From contig JAVIAB010000101.1 in the NCBI GenBank assembly GCA_032433765.1, positions 58,691,092-58,755,091 on the forward strand: a DNA stretch of 64,000 nt, given 5' to 3'. This DNA is from Megaustenia siamemsis (Eukaryota > Mollusca > Gastropoda > Stylommatophora > Ariophantidae). The position numbers and the translations under genes are program-made. Positions 9,893-21,612 of the stretch are shown here, in pieces (within the stretch, counting starts at the first letter, position 1; the number at the start of each line of letters is the position of its first letter). The notes under the pieces are model-generated. The model saw only the letters and a program-made list of their open reading frames with translations, was not told where the DNA came from and did no database searches.

Positions 9893-12800
9893 GGAGGTAA
9901 ATCATGATTCGGAAAAAGGGGGTAAATTATGAATCGGAAAAGGGGGGAAATCATGAGTAGACAAGGCGGTAAATCATAAGTGGACTAAATGGTAAATCAT
10001 GAGTCACACAAGGATGTAAATCGTGAGTGGACAAGGCGGTATATCATGAGTGGACAAGGCCGTAAATCATGAGTCGAAAAGGCTTTAAATTTTGAGCGGA
10101 CTAATGGGTAAATCATGAGTCGGACAAGGCAGTAAATCATGAGTGGACAAGGCAGTTAATCATGAGTGGACAAGGCAGTAAATCATGAGTGGACAAGGCA
10201 GTAAATCATGAGTGGACAAGGCGGTAAATCATGAGTGGACAAGGCGGTATATCATGAGTGGACAAGGCGGTAAATCATGAGTGGACAAGGCAGTAAATCA
10301 AAAGTGGACAAGGCGGTAAATCATGAGTGGACAAGGCGGTATATCATGAGTGGATAAGGAGGTTAATAATAAGCGGACAAAAGTATAAATCATGAATCAG
10401 ACAAGGAAGTAAATCATGAGTGGACAAGGCGGTAAATCATGAGTGGATAAGGAGGTAAATCATGAGTAGAATAGGAATTAAATTTTGAGCGGACTAAGGG
10501 GTAAATCATGAGTCGGACAATGATGTAAATCATGAGTGGACAAGGCTGTACATAATGAATGGACAAGGGGGTAAATCATGAGTGAACATAAGGTAAATCA
10601 TAAGTGGACAAAAGGGTAAATCATGAGTCAGACATGGATGTAAATCATGAGTGGAAAAAGCGGAAATCATAAGTGGACAAGGCGGTAAATCATGAGTGGA
10701 CAATGAGGTAAGTAATAAGTGGACAAAAGGGTAAATCATGAGTCAGACAAGGCAGTAAAGCATGAGTGGACAAGGCGGTAAATCATGAGTGGACAAGGCG
10801 GTAAATCATGAGTCAGACAAGGCAGTAAATCATGAGTGGACAAAGCGGTAAATCATGAGCGGACAAGGCGGTAAATCATGAGTGGACAAGGAGGTAAATC
10901 ATGAGTGGACAAGGCGGTAAATCATGAGTGGACAAGGCGGTAAATCATGAGTGGACAAGGAGGTAAATCATAAGTGGACAAGGAGGTAAATCATGAGTGG
11001 ACAAGAAGGTAAATTATAAGTGGACAAGGAGGTAAATCATGAGTGGACAAGGAGGTAAATCATAAGTGGACAAGGCGGTAAATCATGAGTGGACAAGGAG
11101 GTAAATCATAAGTGGACAAGGAGGTAAATCATGAGTGGACAAGGAGGTAAATCATGAGTGGACAAGGCGGTAAATCATGAGTGGACAAGGCGGTAAATCA
11201 TGAGTGGACAAGGCAGTTAATCATGAGTGGACAAGGCAGTATATCATGAGTGGACAAGGCAGTAAATCATGAGTGGACAAGGCGGTAAATCATGAGTGGA
11301 CAAGGCGGTATATCATGAGTGGATAAGGAGGTTAATAATAAGCGGACAAAAGTATAAATCATGAATCAGACAAGGAAGTAAATCATGAGTGGACAAGGCG
11401 GTAAATCATGAGTGGATAAGGAGGTAAATCATGAGTAGAATAGGAATTAAATTTTGAGCGGAATAAGGGGTAAATCATGAGCCGGCCAATGATGTAAATC
11501 ATGAGTGGACAAGGCTGTAAATAATGAATGGACAAGGGGGTAAATCATGAGTGAACATAAGGTAAATCATAAGTGGACAAAAGGGTAAATCATGAGTCAG
11601 ACATGGATGTAAATCATGAGTGGACAAAGCGGAAATCATAAGTGGACAAGGCGGTAAATCATGAGTGGACAATGAGGTAAGTAATAAGTGGACAAAAGGG
11701 TAAATCATGAGTCAGACAAGGCAGTAAAGCATGAGTGGACAAGGCGGTAAATCATGAGTGGACAAGGCGGTAAATCATGAGTCAGACAAGGCAGTAAATC
11801 ATGAGAGGACAAAGCGGTAAATCATGAGTGGACAAGGCGGTAAATCATGAGTGGACAAGGAGGTAAATCATGAGTGGACAAGGCGGTAAATCATGAGTGG
11901 ACAAGGCGGTAAATCATGAGTGGACAAGGAGGTAAATCATAAGTGGACAAGGAGGTAAATCATGAGTGGACAAGAAGGTAAATTATAAGTGGACAAGGAG
12001 GTAAATCATGAGTGGACAAGGAGGTAAATCATAAGTGGACAAGGCGGTAAATCATGAGTGGACAAGGAGGTAAATCATAAGTGGACAAGGAGGTAAATCA
12101 TGAGTGGACAAGGAGGTAAATCATGAGTGGACAAGGCGGTAAATCATGAGTGGACAAGGCGGTAAATCATGAGTGGACAAGGCAGTTAATCATGAGTGGA
12201 CAAGGCAGTATATCATGAGTGGACAAGGCAGTAAATCATGAGTGGACAAGGCGGTAAATCATGAGTGGACAAGGCGGTATATCATGAGTGGATAAGGAGG
12301 TTAATAATAAGCGGACAAAAGTATAAATCATGAATCAGACAAGGAAGTAAATCATGAGTGGACAAGGCGGTAAATCATGAGTGGATAAGGAGGTAAATCA
12401 TGAGTAGAATAGGAATTAAATTTTGAGCGGACTAAGGGGTAAATCATGAGCCGGCCAATGATGTAAATCATGAGTGGACAAGGCTGTAAATAATGAATGG
12501 ACAAGGGGGTAAATCATGAGTGAACATAAGGTAAATCATAAGTGGACAAAAGGGTAAATCATGAGTCAGACAAGGCAGTAAATCATGAGTGGACAAAGCG
12601 GTAAATCATGAGTGGACAATGCGGTAAATCATGAGTGGACAAGGAGGTAAATCATGAGTGGACAAGGCGGTAAATCATGAGTGGACAAGGCGGTAAATCA
12701 TGAGTGGACAAGGAGGTAAATCATAAGTGGACAAGGAGGTAAATCATGAGTGGACAAGAAGGTAAATTATAAGTGGACAAGGAGGTAAATCATGAGTGGA

Positions 12801-15740
12801 CAAGGAGGTAAATCATAAGTGGACAAGGCGGTAAATCATGAGTGGACAAGGAGGTAAATCATAAGTGGACAAGGAGGTAAATCATGAGTGGACAAGGAGG
12901 TAAATCATGAGTGGACAAGGCGGTAAATCATGAGTGGACAAGGCGGTAAATCATGAGTGGACAAGGCAGTTAATCATGAGTGGACAAGGCAGTATATCAT
13001 GAGTGGACAAGGCAGTAAATCATGAGTGGACAAGGCGGTAAATCATGAGTGGACAAGGCGGTATATCATGAGTGGATAAGGAGGTTAATAATAAGCGGAC
13101 AAAAGTATAAATCATGAATCAGACAAGGAAGTAAATCATGAGTGGACAAGGCGGTAAATCATGAGTGGATAAGGAGGTAAATCATGAGTAGAATAGGAAT
13201 TAAATTTTGAGCGGACTAAGGGGTAAATCATGAGCCGGCCAATGATGTAAATCATGAGTGGACAAGGCTGTAAATAATGAATGGACAAGGGGGTAAATCA
13301 TGAGTGAACATAAGGTAAATCATAAGTGGACAAAAGGGTAAATCATGAGTCAGACATGGATGTAAATCATGAGTGGACAAAGCGGAAATCATAAGTGGAC
13401 AAGGCGGTAAATCATGAGTGGACAATGAGGTAAGTAATAAGTGGACAAAAGGGTAAATCATGAGTCAGACAAGGCAGTAAAGCATGAGTGGACAAGGCGG
13501 TAAATCATGAGTGGACAAGGCGGTAAATCATGAGTCAGACAAGGCAGTAAATCATGAGTGGACAAAGCGGTAAATCATGAGTGGACAAGGCGGTAAATCA
13601 TGAGTGGACAAGGTGGTAAATCATGAGTGGACAAGGCGGTAAATCATGAGTGGACAAGGCGGTAAATCATGAGTGGACAAGGAGGTAAATCATAAGTGGA
13701 CAAGGAGGTAAATCATGAGTGGACAAGAAGGTAAATTATAAGTGGACAAGGAGGTAAATCATGAGTGGACAAGGAGGTAAATCATAAGTGGACAAGGCGG
13801 TAAATCAAGAGTGGACAAGGAGGTAAATCATAAGTGGACAAGGAGGTAAATCATGAGTGGACAAGGAGGTAAATCATGAGTGGACAAGGCGGTAAATCAT
13901 GAGTGGACAAGGCGGTAAATCATGAGTGGACAAGGCAGTTAATCATGAGTGGACAAGGCAGTATATCATGAGTGGACAAGGCAGTAAATCATGAGTGGAC
14001 AAGGCGGTAAATCATGAGTGGACAAGGCGGTATATCATGAGTGGATAAGGAGGTTAATAATAAGCGGACAAAAGTATAAATCATGAATCAGACAAGGAAG
14101 TAAATCATGAGTGGACAAGGCGGTAAATCATGAGTGGATAAGGAGGTAAATCATGAGTAGAATAGGAATTAAATTTTGAGCGGACTAAGGGGTAAATCAT
14201 GAGCCGGCCAATGATGTAAATCATGAGTGGACAAGGCTGTAAATAATGAATGGACAAGGGGGTAAATCATGAGTGAACATAATGGTAAATCATAAGTGGA
14301 CAAAAGGGTAAATCATGAGTCAGACATGGATGTAAATCATGAGTGGACAAAGCGGAAATCATAAGTGGACAAGGCTGTAAATCATGAGTGGACAATGAGG
14401 TAAGTAATAAGTGGACAAAAGGGTAAATCATGAGTCAGACAAGGCGGTAAATCATGAGTGGACAAGGCGGTAAATCATGAGTGGACAAGGCGGTAAATCA
14501 TGAGTCAGACAAGGCAGTAAATAATGAGTGGACAAGTCGGTAAATCAAGAGTGGACAAGGCGGTAAATCATGAGTGGACAAGGAGGTAAATCATGAGTGA
14601 ACAAGGCGGTAAATCATGAGTGGACAAGGCGGTAAATCATGAGTGGACAAGGCGGTAAATCATGAGTGGACAAGGCGGTAAATCATGAGTCAGACAAGGC
14701 AGTAAATAATGAGTGGACAAGGCGGTAAATCATGAGTGGACAAGGCGGTAAATCATGAGTGGACAAGGAGGTAAATCATGAGTGGACAAGGCGGTAAATC
14801 ATGAGTGGACAAGGAGGTAAATCATGAGTGGACAAGAAGGTAAATCATAAGTGGACAAGGAGGTAAATCATGAGTGGACAAGGAGGTAAATCATAAGTGG
14901 ACAAGGCGGTAAATCATGAGTGGACAAGGAGGTAAATCATAAGTGGACAAGGAGGTAAATCATGAGTGGACAAGGAGGTAAATCATGAGTGCACAAGGCG
15001 GTAAATCATGAGTGGACAAGGCGGTAAATCAAAAGTGGACAAGGAGGTAAATCATGAGTGGACAAGGAGGTAAATCATGAGTGGACAAGGCCGTAAATCA
15101 TGAGTGGACAAGGCGGTTAATCATAAGTGGACAAGGAGGTAAATCATGAGTGGACAAGGAGGTAAATCATAAGTGGACAAAGCGGTAAATCATGAGTGGA
15201 CAAGGCAGTAAATCATGAGTGGACAAGGCAGTAAATCAAGAGTGGACAAGGCGGTAAATCATGAGTGGACAAGGAGGTAAATCATGAGTGGACAAGGAGG
15301 TAAATCATGAGTGGACAAGGAGGTAAATCATAAGTGGACAAGGAGGTAAATCATGAGTGGACGAGGAGGTAAATCATAAGTGGACAAAGCGGTAAATCAT
15401 GAGTGGACAAGGAGGTAAATCATGAGTGGACAAGGAGGTAAATCATGAGTGGACAAGGCGGTAAATCATGAGTGGACAAGTAGATAAATCATAAGTGGAC
15501 AAAGCGGTAAATCATGAGTGGACAAGGCAGTAAATCATGAGTGGACAAGGCAGTAAATCATGAGTGGACAAGGAGGTAAATCATGAGTGGACAAGGAGGT
15601 AAATCATGAGTGGACAAGGAGGTAAATCATGAGTGGACAAGGAGGTAAATCATGAGTGGACAAGGCGGTAAATCATGAGTGGACAAGGAGGTAAATCATA
15701 AGTGGACAAAGCGGCAAATCATAAATGGACGAGGATGTAT
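9893..15740. repeat. 23-bp satellite array with higher-order structure (copy A)
   Basis: About 254 monomers of 23 bp share the core AATCATGAGTGGACAAGG; positions after GG vary (CGG, AGG, CAG). From about 10.4 to 14.2 kb the array has a higher-order period. A marker monomer variant (ATAGGAATTAAATTTTGAGC) starts at 10471, 11440, 12409, 13193 and 14162, giving spacings of 969, 969, 784 and 969 bp. After about 14.4 kb the array is monomeric and more uniform. The matching array in copy B is only about 600 bp. Repeated short minus-strand open frames at 10530, 11499 and 13252 are by-products of the higher-order repeat. Confidence 0.95.
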
Positions 15741-16560
15741 AACTTGAGAGACCAACGATCTTTGGGATAAAAAAAAATCAGTTCTATCCTGTGTGATTTC
15801 TGTGAGAATACGATGTGTCTAGATTCAAGATTTCTCAGGAAGAATCTGAAGATATACCGATAAAATCTGGTACGGGCGGTGATGAGGAGATGGGAAATAC
15901 CTCGACTGTAATGAAGCTGACCCCTTGGATACAAAAGAATAAACTAGTTATCTATAGTAATCTCACATTTTCAACAATAAATCCACATTATTATGATACT
16001 CAACGACTGTCTTGTCTAAATCCGATGGATCAGGACTCGTATACATGATATAATACTGTATCCCCTATACCCTTGTACAATCATTTTTGTATTTAAGGGG
16101 CACATTATTTCCGTAGTTGTTGTATTCGTAGTAAGGATGTCTTCGCCTGAACCATTCTGACCTGCCTCTCTGGTGCGCATGTACCATCCTAAGTAAACAT
16201 CGCTACAAGATGCTTGAATTCTTTGATCTAATTTAGTATTGTCTTATTTACTTAAAATGAGCATTTAGGGGATATTTTTTTATGGTTGTTGCAATCATTG
16301 GTTTTTTGTCTGTTTGATGATGAAGATGATGTCTCTATGTTTACTTTTCATCATTAGCAACGTTACTGATTATGCTATCAGAAAACCTCGGTTCGTTTAT
16401 GTTTATAAAACCTACTGATACGTTTAATTCATGTGTTCATGAATTGTAGAATAATTTCGAATAAATCAGACGATCGTACACACCATGACTAACAACATGT
16501 ATTAAATAATGTCATGTTTGTATTTTGTTTCCTGTTACTATTGGCCGCTATGTTGACAGT
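15741..16560. other. Intersegment DNA without recognised gene
   Basis: Non-repetitive flank right of the satellite, matched by 29040-29870 in copy B. A 77-codon plus-strand frame at 15815-16048 is not conserved intact in copy B. I see no coding motif or RNA gene. Confidence 0.5.
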
Positions 16561-16564
16561 ACAT

Positions 16565-16755
16565 GTTATTTGGTTATGGAAGGCCCCGGTATCACTGCAT
16601 ACGAATTAAAATCCATACTTGCTCAACCGCCCGTGACAGCGTAATCATCCGATTCTCATCTCCCAAACAAAGAAAGGTAATTGTAGTCCCCATCGTAGCA
16701 GTCTCAGCACATGCCAAAAGACATAAGGCGAAACCGCGCAGAAAGTGAACACAGC
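16565..16755 (+). repeat. Interspersed repeat inserted in copy A only
   Basis: About 190 bp starting GGTTATGGAAGGCC is absent from the equivalent place in copy B (about 29868-29875). A diverged part of the same sequence occurs at 31812-31905. The plus strand can be read from GGTTATGG as a short degenerate frame starting MEGPGITAYELKSILAQPP, perhaps the start of a retrotransposon protein. No clear target duplication was found, so the mechanism is unresolved. Confidence 0.6.
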
Positions 16756-16979
16756 CAACTGTCTAATATGAAATATTAAAAAATATAAGTACATATCTGA
16801 TATTGCTCTTTCTAATAACAAAAATCTTAAGTAGATAGCGTTTTCTTTTTATTACGTACTCAATGTTCGTCATATATTTTTTTTGTTTAATTGTGTTTTA
16901 TCCTCCTCACTCTTTCGTCGCTCAAGTTGGTACACTATTTAGTATCATGTGGCCTACTTGTTTGACGTATGGCTAAAAT

Positions 16980-17500
16980 GCTTTGAAGAAAGATGTAAAT
17001 TCAACGTCTCAATGTTTCATATCATACCTATTGTCCAACAAGGAAATAACACTAGAGGCAAAACGGGCACTCTGAAACACATTCTTCATCACAACGTTGT
17101 GCTTTCAATGCCAGTCCTGGGCCCTAGATGCAAGAATAATACGAAAACTAACCGCTACTGAGATTAAATGTGTTAGACGAATTACAGAAAACAGCCTGGG
17201 ATACAAGATCAAAAATGAAGAACTGAGAAAAAAGCTAGGAATAGCACACGCCATTGAATATATCAAGAAATAAATACACCGGTTTGGCAATGTGACAAGG
17301 CAGAGTGATCAAAACCCAACACAACGATCCATCAATAAACGTTGTGAGAAAACCAGACGCAAGGGTCGACCAACAAAACGGTGGTTCGATGGAATATTAG
17401 AAGCACTAGAAAATATAACATCAGCAGAAGCGAACAGAAGAGCAAAAGACCGCAAATTATATCTCCCCTAGACACTGAAGGACAAGTGATGAAGGAAAGA
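16980..17500 (+). pseudogene. LINE C-terminal fragment (copy A)
   Basis: The plus strand encodes, across broken frames, the CVRRITENSLG, KNEELRKKLGIA and RWFDGILEALENITSAEANR blocks of a LINE C-terminus. The paralogue at 30120-30581 keeps one 153-codon frame; here a TGA and a TAA interrupt it. It is shared by both segment copies and so is older than the duplication. Confidence 0.8.
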
Positions 17501-17559
17501 AGAATAACAAGAATGTTTAATATTCAATCTTCTATTTTACCGAAGTGCAACATTCTTTT

Positions 17560-18140
17560 ACTTACTTCATTTGATATCTCCCATCCCTGAAAAGTTACAA
17601 GTGAGGCTTTTAATTTACGCAATTTTCTTTTCTCAAAATAAATGTTCATTTATATGTGGAATATGACTACTTTCTGTGGAACATTTGTTTTACATTAATC
17701 TCAATGTTTTTTCTTCAATATTATGTGGGGTGATTTACGTTTGTCTTTACTAAATTTGTATATCGTGTTTCATATGTAACTCACCATGTTTTCTGGAAAA
17801 ATTGTATTTAAATGTTTGATGCTTATAAGATGGAGAGACCTTACTTAAAAACTATGAGCAGTAGTAGGAAACTCTTTGTACAGAGCTTCGCAGCAGGAGG
17901 CAATCTGATCATCAGAAGTAGTCCCCGTCGAGCAAGTGTTTCGGCCCTTTAGCTTCTTGACACTGTAGGGAAGGTGGGCCCGCCTGGGTCATGACTCCCA
18001 GGCGTCGACCTCCTGCTATATTGTCTCTATGGCTTACACAGTATGTTCTCACAAAACAACTACACTTAATACACAAAACATTCGAAAATAGTTTAACTAA
18101 CCTAAACCAAGGCTTACACTGTATGTTCAGCACAAAACAA
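17560..18140. other. Shared segment DNA, no gene recognised
   Basis: AT-rich sequence matched by 30640-31245 in copy B. An open frame of 86 codons on the plus strand in copy B (30763-31023) is disrupted here. No motif is recognised. Confidence 0.5.
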
Positions 18141-18156
18141 CGCTCGAAAATAATTT

Positions 18157-19511
18157 TTTTTTTTTTTTTTTTTTTTTTGGGGTAGTAGAAGTAGTAGTAG
18201 TAGTAGAGTAGTACTGAGTGTATTAGTAGTAAGAGTATAGATTATATTTATTTGGGGAACTTTTATTTTCCAGAAATTTTATTTATTTCATAAAAGGGAA
18301 ACCATTCCATAAATTATTTTGTTTTGTTTTTGTTGCCCTCAGAAGGGCATGCGGGTGTCACTGATAGTTGTCCTCTGGGTTGGGTTGGGGAAGTGTGGTT
18401 CAAACTGCGCTTCCCAGTCGTTGTACTCCGTATCTGTATCTAAATAGTAGTTGTGTGTTTGTCCATTGGTGTTCGTTTTGATGAAATTCTTGTGCTGGTT
18501 GTGTGTTGTAGTTGTATTTCTTGGATTTCCTGTTAACCGAAATATTATTTATTCCATAAATGGGAACAATTTTGTAACATTTTGTGTTTTTGCCCTCAGG
18601 AGGGCATGAGGGTGTTAATGATAGTTTTGGTCGGAGTCGGAGAGACCATTCTCCCCTTCCCAGCCGTTGTATTCTGTATCTGTATAGTAGTTTGTGTTTG
18701 TCCATCGTTGTTCCTGGTTTTGTTGAAGTTCTTGTGTGGGTTGTGTGTTGCAATTCTGTGTTTCCGCGAGTTTCTGCCTTCTAGGTTCCTCATCTGCATT
18801 TGTTGATATGGGCATCTGGGCTTCCGTTCTGGAAATCTGCTGCTGTGTATGGTCTTTTGTTGTTTGTTCTATTTTCTTTTGTTTCGAGTTGCGTTTCTTC
18901 TTCATTGGTGGTTGGGGTGTGTCGTTGACTGCTTCTTCTGTTGTTGCTGTATTTGTTGTCTTGGTATCGTAGGTCTGCACTGAGTTTGCTATGACTGGTT
19001 CCTCGGCTGTCGCCTGTCGTCTCAGGCCTGGCTTCTTGGGGCACCGGTTCTCCCAGTGTGTATCTAGTCCACAGTGGGAGCATCGTGTTCTCCTGCCTGG
19101 CAGGGTAACGAAGAGCTTGATATTTTCGATGCTTGTCCCTCTCATTTTTATGTTGATGTAGTGAGGTATCTTGACATTTGGGATTGGCTTGTACCAAAAC
19201 GTCCATTTGTCAGCTCGGTCGGTGTCTTGTTTTACTTGGGCCTCCTTGTCCCCCGTAAACGATTGTACAATTTTCTGTATTATTCTTGGTTTTAAAGTTG
19301 GTGGTATCCATTGGATGCACCCTCTTAACTGCTCCTTCTCTTGGTGGCATATCACCATTGTAATATTGGGTTCTTTTAATTGAATCGTCTTGTTTCCGAG
19401 CTCCTGGTAACTCTGTTTATGTGCTTCAGGTTTCAAAGTGAAAAACCACTTCCTGTTATCACTGAAGCGGTACAAGTTGTGGATTCCGTTGAGCATAACC
19501 CCAGCGGGTTA
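18157..19511 (-). mobile_element. ORF1-only non-LTR retroposon with poly(A) tail
   Basis: The insert is flanked by a 13-bp target duplication TCGAAAATAATTT at 18144-18156 and 19512-19524. Copy B has one such site (31247-31258) and no insert. On the minus strand it ends in a poly(A) tract (T run near 18157-18178), preceded by a CTA-rich stretch. The body contains one gag-type ORF1 and an internal duplication of about 230 bp in the noncoding part (18400-18560 against 18600-18780). No reverse transcriptase is present. Ordinary 5' truncation removes ORF1 first, so an element keeping ORF1 but lacking ORF2 needs internal deletion or premature 3' processing. Confidence 0.85.
18615..19496 (-). CDS. 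LINE ORF1 (gag-like) protein with zinc knuckle
   Basis: The uninterrupted 293-codon frame encodes an RNA-binding ORF1 protein of I-like LINEs. A CCHC zinc knuckle (C-x2-C-x4-H-x4-C, seen as CSHCGLDTHWENRC) lies near residues 138-151. The region before it contains the conserved RGCIQWIPPTLKPRIIQ and RGTSIENIKLFV stretches typical of these proteins. The tail after the knuckle is rich in lysine, threonine and glutamine and has low complexity. The frame is open right to the 5' edge of the insert, so the first methionine may be internal and the protein 5'-truncated. Known ORF1 proteins of this type coat the element RNA in the cytoplasm. The frame being intact agrees with recent insertion. It has no ORF2 partner in this insert. 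Confidence 0.8.
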   Translation of the reverse strand: MLNGIHNLYRFSDNRKWFFTLKPEAHKQSYQELGNKTIQLKEPNITMVICHQEKEQLRGCIQWIPPTLKPRIIQKIVQSFTGDKEAQVKQDTDRADKWTFWYKPIPNVKIPHYINIKMRGTSIENIKLFVTLPGRRTRCSHCGLDTHWENRCPKKPGLRRQATAEEPVIANSVQTYDTKTTNTATTEEAVNDTPQPPMKKKRNSKQKKIEQTTKDHTQQQISRTEAQMPISTNADEEPRRQKLAETQNCNTQPTQELQQNQEQRWTNTNYYTDTEYNGWEGENGLSDSDQNYH

Positions 19512-19669
19512 TCGAAAATAATTTAACTTACATGCCTTAGCCTATCCTATCAACTTGCTGGGCTTTCCAATCGAAATAACGTGACTACTATTGACAACGA
19601 ACTTTTATAGACCAGTCAGCGTCTCACTTCGTGGGAATTCGGGAGTCATGGTGACAGATTAACGCCTAG

Positions 19670-20460
19670 TTGTCTGATTTCATGTTGTTGATAATGTATT
19701 GTTTGAATTGCCGTCGCCACAAACTACCCCGTTTGATGTCCGGACGATTATGTAACTTCTTATCGCTTCGTCTCGGGTCTTCCCGAGTACATTCTCCCTA
19801 CTCCGTTGACTTATGTGGGAGCAATAGGTGGTCGAGGTGTACAATGGTCGTTTGATCGACTGGTCTGGACATAATATTATTTGACTGTTGGTCTCTCACA
19901 AATCTGCCACAGCCGGAAAGACCCCCTTTCGGTTGACTCAGCTATAGTCTTCATTGTTCTTGACCGCATCCCCTTTTATGCCAAGCATCTTTAATATGTC
20001 GTAGATGCATGAGGTCGCGAGTCCTCTGGCACAAGCCACCACAGAAAACACTCTACTCTCGAGTCCCTGCTGCCCAAGCTCGGTGGTGAGATCCTTGTAA
20101 TTAGCTAGTTTGAAAACATGGTGTTCCTCCAGCCTACATTCAAATGGCTTCAATGGCTTAATGAGCTAAATTTATAAACGCTCGTATTGTAAATTGTAAC
20201 AATATTGAGTCGTGTAGATAAACCAATAACAAGAGAAAGAGAAAGAGCGAGATATATATAGAGCGAGAGAGAGAGAGAGATCCGAAAACGTGTGACCAGG
20301 TTTCTGGTAGAAAGAAAGGATAACCTTATTTTTCTGCCAGCAGATTATCTAAAAATAGAATATTGACCTTTTGGTATATCCTAAGATAAGTGAAAGGCTG
20401 GGTATGGCAGCCTGGAAGCGGATAGATCATTAGGGTTTCTAAAAGTAAAACTGTGAAACT
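19670..20460 (-). pseudogene. Possible retroelement C-terminal remnant, copy A only
   Basis: This stretch has no counterpart in copy B, which passes directly from the shared flank to the 67-bp array. On the minus strand, 20153-19938 is open for 71 codons and reads YKDLTTELGQQG and ACARGLATSCIYDILKMLGI. These patterns resemble a tail often found after retrotransposon reverse transcriptases (K-Y-x-DL ... G-x-RGL ... LG-I). The rest has no readable motif. A GA-rich microsatellite lies at 20232-20281. Confidence 0.3.
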
Positions 20461-20472
20461 TCAGTAGATTAA

Positions 20473-21612
20473 GGGAAGAGAACTGGCGTGACAGTGGGTA
20501 CACAAGCTTGCAGCGAGATATAAAGAACAATTATAGGAAGGGAAGAGAACTGGCGTGACAGTGGGTACACAAGCTTGCAGCGAGATATCAAGAACAATTA
20601 TAGGAAGGGAAGAGAACTGGCGTGACAGTGGGTACACAAGCTTGCAGCGAGATATAAAGAACAATTATAGGAAGGGAAGAGAACTGGCGTGACAGTGGTT
20701 ACACAAGCTTGCAGCGAGATATCAAGAACAATTATAGGAAGGGAAGAGAACTGGCGTGACAGTGGGTACACAAGCTTGCAGCGAGATATCAAGAACAATT
20801 ATAGGAAGGGAAGAGAACTGGCGTGACAGTGGGTACACAAGCTTGCAGCGAGATATCAAGAACAATTATAGGAAGGGAAGAGAACTGGCGTGACAGTGGG
20901 TACACAAGCTTGCAGCGAGATATCAAGAACAATTATAGGAAGGGAAGAGAACTGGCGTGACAGTGGGTACACAAGCTTGCAGCGAGATATCAAGAACAAT
21001 TATAGGAAGGGAAGAGAACTGGCATGACAGTGGGTACACAAGCTTGCAGCGAGATATCAAGAACAATTATAGGAAGGCAAGAGAACTGGCGTGACAGTGG
21101 GTACACAAGCTTGCAGCGAGATATCAAGAACAATTATAGGAAGGGAAGAGAACTGGCATGACAGTGGGTACACAAGCTTGTAGCGAGATATCAAGAACAA
21201 TTATAGGAAGGGAAGAGAACTGGCATGACAGTGGGTACACAAGCTTGCAGCGAGATATCAAGAACAATTATAGGAAGGGAAGAGAACTGGCGTGACAGTG
21301 GGTACACAAGCTTGCAGCGAGATATCAAGAACAATTATAGGAAGGGAAGAGAACTGGCATGACAGTGGGTACACAAGCTTGCAGCGAGATATCAAGAACA
21401 ATTATAGGAAGGGAAGAGAACTGGCATGACAGTGGGTACACAAGCTTGCAGCGAGATATCAAGCACAATTATAGGAAGGGAAGAGAACTGGCATGACAGT
21501 GGGTACACAAGCTTGCAGCGAGATATCAAGCACAATTATAGGAAGGGAAGAGAACTGGCATGACAGTGAGTACACAAGCTTGCAGCGAGATATCAAGAAC
21601 AATTATAGGAAG
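20473..21612. repeat. 67-bp tandem repeat, 17 copies (copy A)
   Basis: The period is 67 bp (units start at 20473, 20540, 20607 and so on). Each unit contains GGGAAGAGAACTGGCGTGAC and a HindIII-like AAGCTT. Unit sequences differ by one or two bases, with CGTGAC and CATGAC variants grouped toward the right. Copy B has about 3.4 units (31411-31636). Both arrays end at the same GTATGTCTCCTAAATTG sequence. Confidence 0.95.

Noticed and set aside
10530..13461. Three near-identical 69-codon minus-strand frames (10530-10739, 11499-11708, 13252-13461)
   Set aside because: They fall at the same place in each higher-order satellite unit and are by-products of the repeat. No start context or conservation beyond the satellite.
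9893..15740. CRISPR-like regular spacing in the 23-bp array
   Set aside because: Monomers are directly joined with no unique spacers, and the genome is eukaryotic. It is a satellite.
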